From Bacteroidota bacterium (lineage in GTDB: Bacteria; Bacteroidota; Bacteroidia; Flavobacteriales_F; PHOS-HE28), in contig JAEZCB010000099.1 in NCBI GenBank assembly GCA_023412755.1, positions 1 to 9,019 on the forward strand: a stretch of DNA of 9,019 bases. Reading direction: 5' to 3'. A program made the translations under genes and the position numbers. How positions within the stretch are numbered: the first letter of the stretch is position 1; each line of letters begins with the position of its first letter. Below, in pieces: positions 7,316 to 9,019 of the stretch. Below the pieces are notes generated by a model. That model was given only the letters and a program-made list of their open reading frames with translations, had not been told where the DNA came from and ran no database searches.

Positions 7316-9019
7316 CTTTTGATGATCACGTAGCCGTTGTGGGTTTCACCATCACCGAATTCAAGCACGATGAAGTAGGTGTCATTCTGCAGTTCGCGGC
7401 CATTGTCCGAGCGACCATCCCAACCATTCCTGTAGTCGTTGCTGGAGAATACTTCCTGCCCCCAACGGTTGAATACACGAAGGACCGTATTGGGATAGGC
7501 ATCGATGCCGGTGATCTCGAATAGATCGTTGATGCCATCGTTGTTGGGCGAGAAGCCTTCCGGTATGAAGAGTTCATCGACCCAGATGGAGACGGTATCG
7601 CTGGCGATGTTGCATGGATCGGTCCAGGCGGTGAGCAGCACGCGGTTCATTCCGGCACTCAATCCATTGATCGTTGTGTGTAGCGCATGGGCATCGCTGA
7701 TCACACCAGCACCTTCCAATACCTGCCATGAAATGCTTGCATTCAAGTCTGTATTGCCTGTCAGCGTGGTACTCTTGATGATCGAGATCCGTTGATCGGG
7801 TCCCGCATCCGCGAACAGATCAGTGCTGGGTTCGATGAAAGTCACTCTGACGGTATCCGAAGAGCCACAACCTCCGTTGTTGACGGTCCACACAAGGTCA
7901 TAGGTGCCATGCTCCATCGCCTGTGCCGTGCTACCAGGGGTCGCAGGTTCCAGTATGGTGATGCCAGCAGGAACTGTCCAGTGACCGCTGGCATGTGCCG
8001 AGGCTTGCAGATCGATCGTCAAGCCACACGAGACAAGATCCTCTCCAGCGAAAGCCAGAGGTGCCGATGTGATCGACACAGCATGTTCCGTGGTGCTGGA
8101 GCAGCCATTGGCGGTGGTGTAACCGATGTGGAAGGTACCTGTGGAGCCGGAAGGATCCAGTGTGCCATTGGCTATTCCCGGGCCGGTCCAGATGCCATCG
8201 GCTGGCGTGCCTGTTGCCAATAACGTTGCCAGGTCGATGAGGCCACCGTTATCACAGATCACATCCGGTACCGACCAATCCGAGGCCGGTGGTTCGTTGA
8301 TGATGATCGTGTTCAGATACAGATTCGGACAAGCACCGGTGAAGTAGTACTTGATGGTATGTGTGCCAGCAGTGGATGCCGAAAGGTCGATGATGCCGGT
8401 GGCAGGATCCACCACGAGACCTTCGGAGACGGCGGCGAAAAGCCCGCCTTCAGCGGCGACGAACGGCGCCGGATCGGAAGAGTTGGTACAGAACTCCTCC
8501 GAAGCATAGTGGAATGTAGCATCCGGGGTGGCCGGCATGCCAGAGCAGGTGCAACTGGCGGTGATGACATCATTGATCGTACAGGGATCACCATCGTCGC
8601 ACATGCTGCCAGGTACAGCAAGGCCGCCCCAGATCCCTAGGCAATCCTGGATGCAGGGTGAGAGACCAGTGCTTCCTTCAACGCAAGTCTGGCAATTGTC
8701 GAGATACGCGGTTCCTCCCCATTCTCCAGCGCAATCCGCAGTACAAGGCATTAGGCCGGTACTTCCTTCAACACAGTTCTCGCAATTGTCCAGGTAAGCT
8801 GTTCCTCCCCATTCCCCAGCGCAGTCCGCGACGCAAGGGTTGAGGCCAGTGCTTCCTTCCACACAGATCTCGCAATTGTCGAGATACGCTGTTCCTCCCC
8901 ATTCCCCAGCGCAGTCCGCATTACAAGGCATTAGGCCGGTACTTCCTTCAACACAGTTCTCGCAATTGTCCAGATATGCTGATCCTCCCCATTCGCCAGC
9001 GCAGTCCGCGACGCACGGG
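7312..9019 (-). CDS. Cys-rich repeat adhesin-like protein with T9SS type B sorting domain (5' end beyond right edge)
   Basis: The frame is open to the right edge, so the true start and signal peptide are outside the window. The Met at 8931 lies within a repeat and is not a credible start. The 568 visible residues begin with four 30-residue Cys-rich repeats (1-120) and a degenerate fifth that runs into CDDGDPCTINDV. Next come Ig-like modules: one opening EEFCTNSSDPAPFV and ending TAGTHTIKYYFTGACPN, and another with ICDNGGLIDLATLLA and GIWTGPGI. A PKD-like module starting ADAGPDQ follows. Residues 483-568 form a complete type B sorting domain (LFIPEGFSPNNDGINDLFEI, FNRWGQEVFSS, GWDGRSDNG) ending YVIIKR. 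The domain directs T9SS export; the overlapping PorP/SprF gene is the likely partner. A surface adhesin or filament role is inferred; no ligand or enzyme domain is seen. Confidence 0.92.
   Translation of the reverse strand, partial: PCVADCAGEWGGSAYLDNCENCVEGSTGLMPCNADCAGEWGGTAYLDNCEICVEGSTGLNPCVADCAGEWGGTAYLDNCENCVEGSTGLMPCTADCAGEWGGTAYLDNCQTCVEGSTGLSPCIQDCLGIWGGLAVPGSMCDDGDPCTINDVITASCTCSGMPATPDATFHYASEEFCTNSSDPAPFVAAEGGLFAAVSEGLVVDPATGIIDLSASTAGTHTIKYYFTGACPNLYLNTIIINEPPASDWSVPDVICDNGGLIDLATLLATGTPADGIWTGPGIANGTLDPSGSTGTFHIGYTTANGCSSTTEHAVSITSAPLAFAGEDLVSCGLTIDLQASAHASGHWTVPAGITILEPATPGSTAQAMEHGTYDLVWTVNNGGCGSSDTVRVTFIEPSTDLFADAGPDQRISIIKSTTLTGNTDLNASISWQVLEGAGVISDAHALHTTINGLSAGMNRVLLTAWTDPCNIASDTVSIWVDELFIPEGFSPNNDGINDLFEITGIDAYPNTVLRVFNRWGQEVFSSNDYRNGWDGRSDNGRELQNDTYFIVLEFGDGETHNGYVIIKR
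8659..9018 (-). repeat. Four 90-bp tandem repeats encoding 30-residue Cys-rich modules
   Basis: Units on the coding strand begin at 9018, 8928, 8838 and 8748. Each encodes a module reading PCxADCAGEWGG, then (S/T)AYLDNC, then a variable pair, then CVEGSTGL, with four cysteines at module positions 2, 6, 19 and 22. A fifth unit (from 8658) starts PCIQDCLGIWGG and then diverges. By hand count, units 1 and 3 agree at 85 of 90 bases and units 2 and 4 at 77 of 90. Units 1 and 2 agree at 74 of 90, and units 2 and 3 at 76 of 90. This suggests duplication of a 180-bp pair. The array continues to the right edge, so its full copy number is unknown. Confidence 0.95.

Noticed and set aside
8659..9018. A CRISPR array suggested by the regular repeats at the right edge.
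   Set aside because: The 90-bp units are contiguous with no unique spacers and stay in a single reading frame, so they are protein-coding tandem repeats.

Overview
The window looks like a chromosomal segment from a Bacteroidota bacterium, probably a Flavobacteriales-like lineage with moderately high GC. The evidence is its protein families: two secreted proteins with the 'gliding motility-associated' type B C-terminal sorting domain of the type IX secretion system (T9SS), a PorP/SprF family outer-membrane protein, and an OmpA-family protein with PD40 and PKD domains. Upstream of most starts there is no strong Shine-Dalgarno sequence, which fits this phylum. The exact taxon is inference. No RNA genes, CRISPR arrays, insertion sequences or phage genes are visible.

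Layout from left to right. Positions 1-3442 (minus strand) hold the first 1147 residues of a very large exported protein: signal peptide, an N-terminal domain seen in front of beta-propeller repeats, a long SBBP-type repeat region, a PKD domain, Ig-like stretches, and most of a type B sorting domain. Its last residues lie beyond the left edge. A 59-base gap (3443-3501) separates it from a divergently transcribed AlkD-type DNA alkylation repair glycosylase (3502-4179, plus strand). After an 18-base convergent gap, the minus-strand block 4198-9019 contains three tightly packed genes. In order of transcription these are a large Cys-rich repeat protein with a type B sorting domain (7312 to beyond the right edge), a PorP/SprF protein (6392-7315), and an OmpA/PD40/PKD protein (4198-6390). 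The first two overlap by four bases in an ATGA arrangement, and the next two are separated by one base.

How they fit together: in gliding Bacteroidota such as Flavobacterium johnsoniae, the type B substrate SprB needs the neighbouring SprF for secretion and surface attachment. The three-gene operon matches that logic: a secreted adhesin-like protein, its outer-membrane PorP/SprF partner, and a periplasmic OmpA-domain protein that could tie the complex to peptidoglycan. The large left-hand protein is a second type B substrate, and its partner, if it has one, would lie off the left edge. The alkylation repair gene appears unrelated to secretion. Coding density is very high; the only non-coding stretches are 59, 18 and 1 bases long.

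I did not find a clearly undescribed system. The points most worth a second look are the adhesin-PorP/SprF-OmpA operon, the 90-bp Cys-rich tandem repeats with a 180-bp higher-order pattern, and an eight-base homopolymer inside the large repeat protein.
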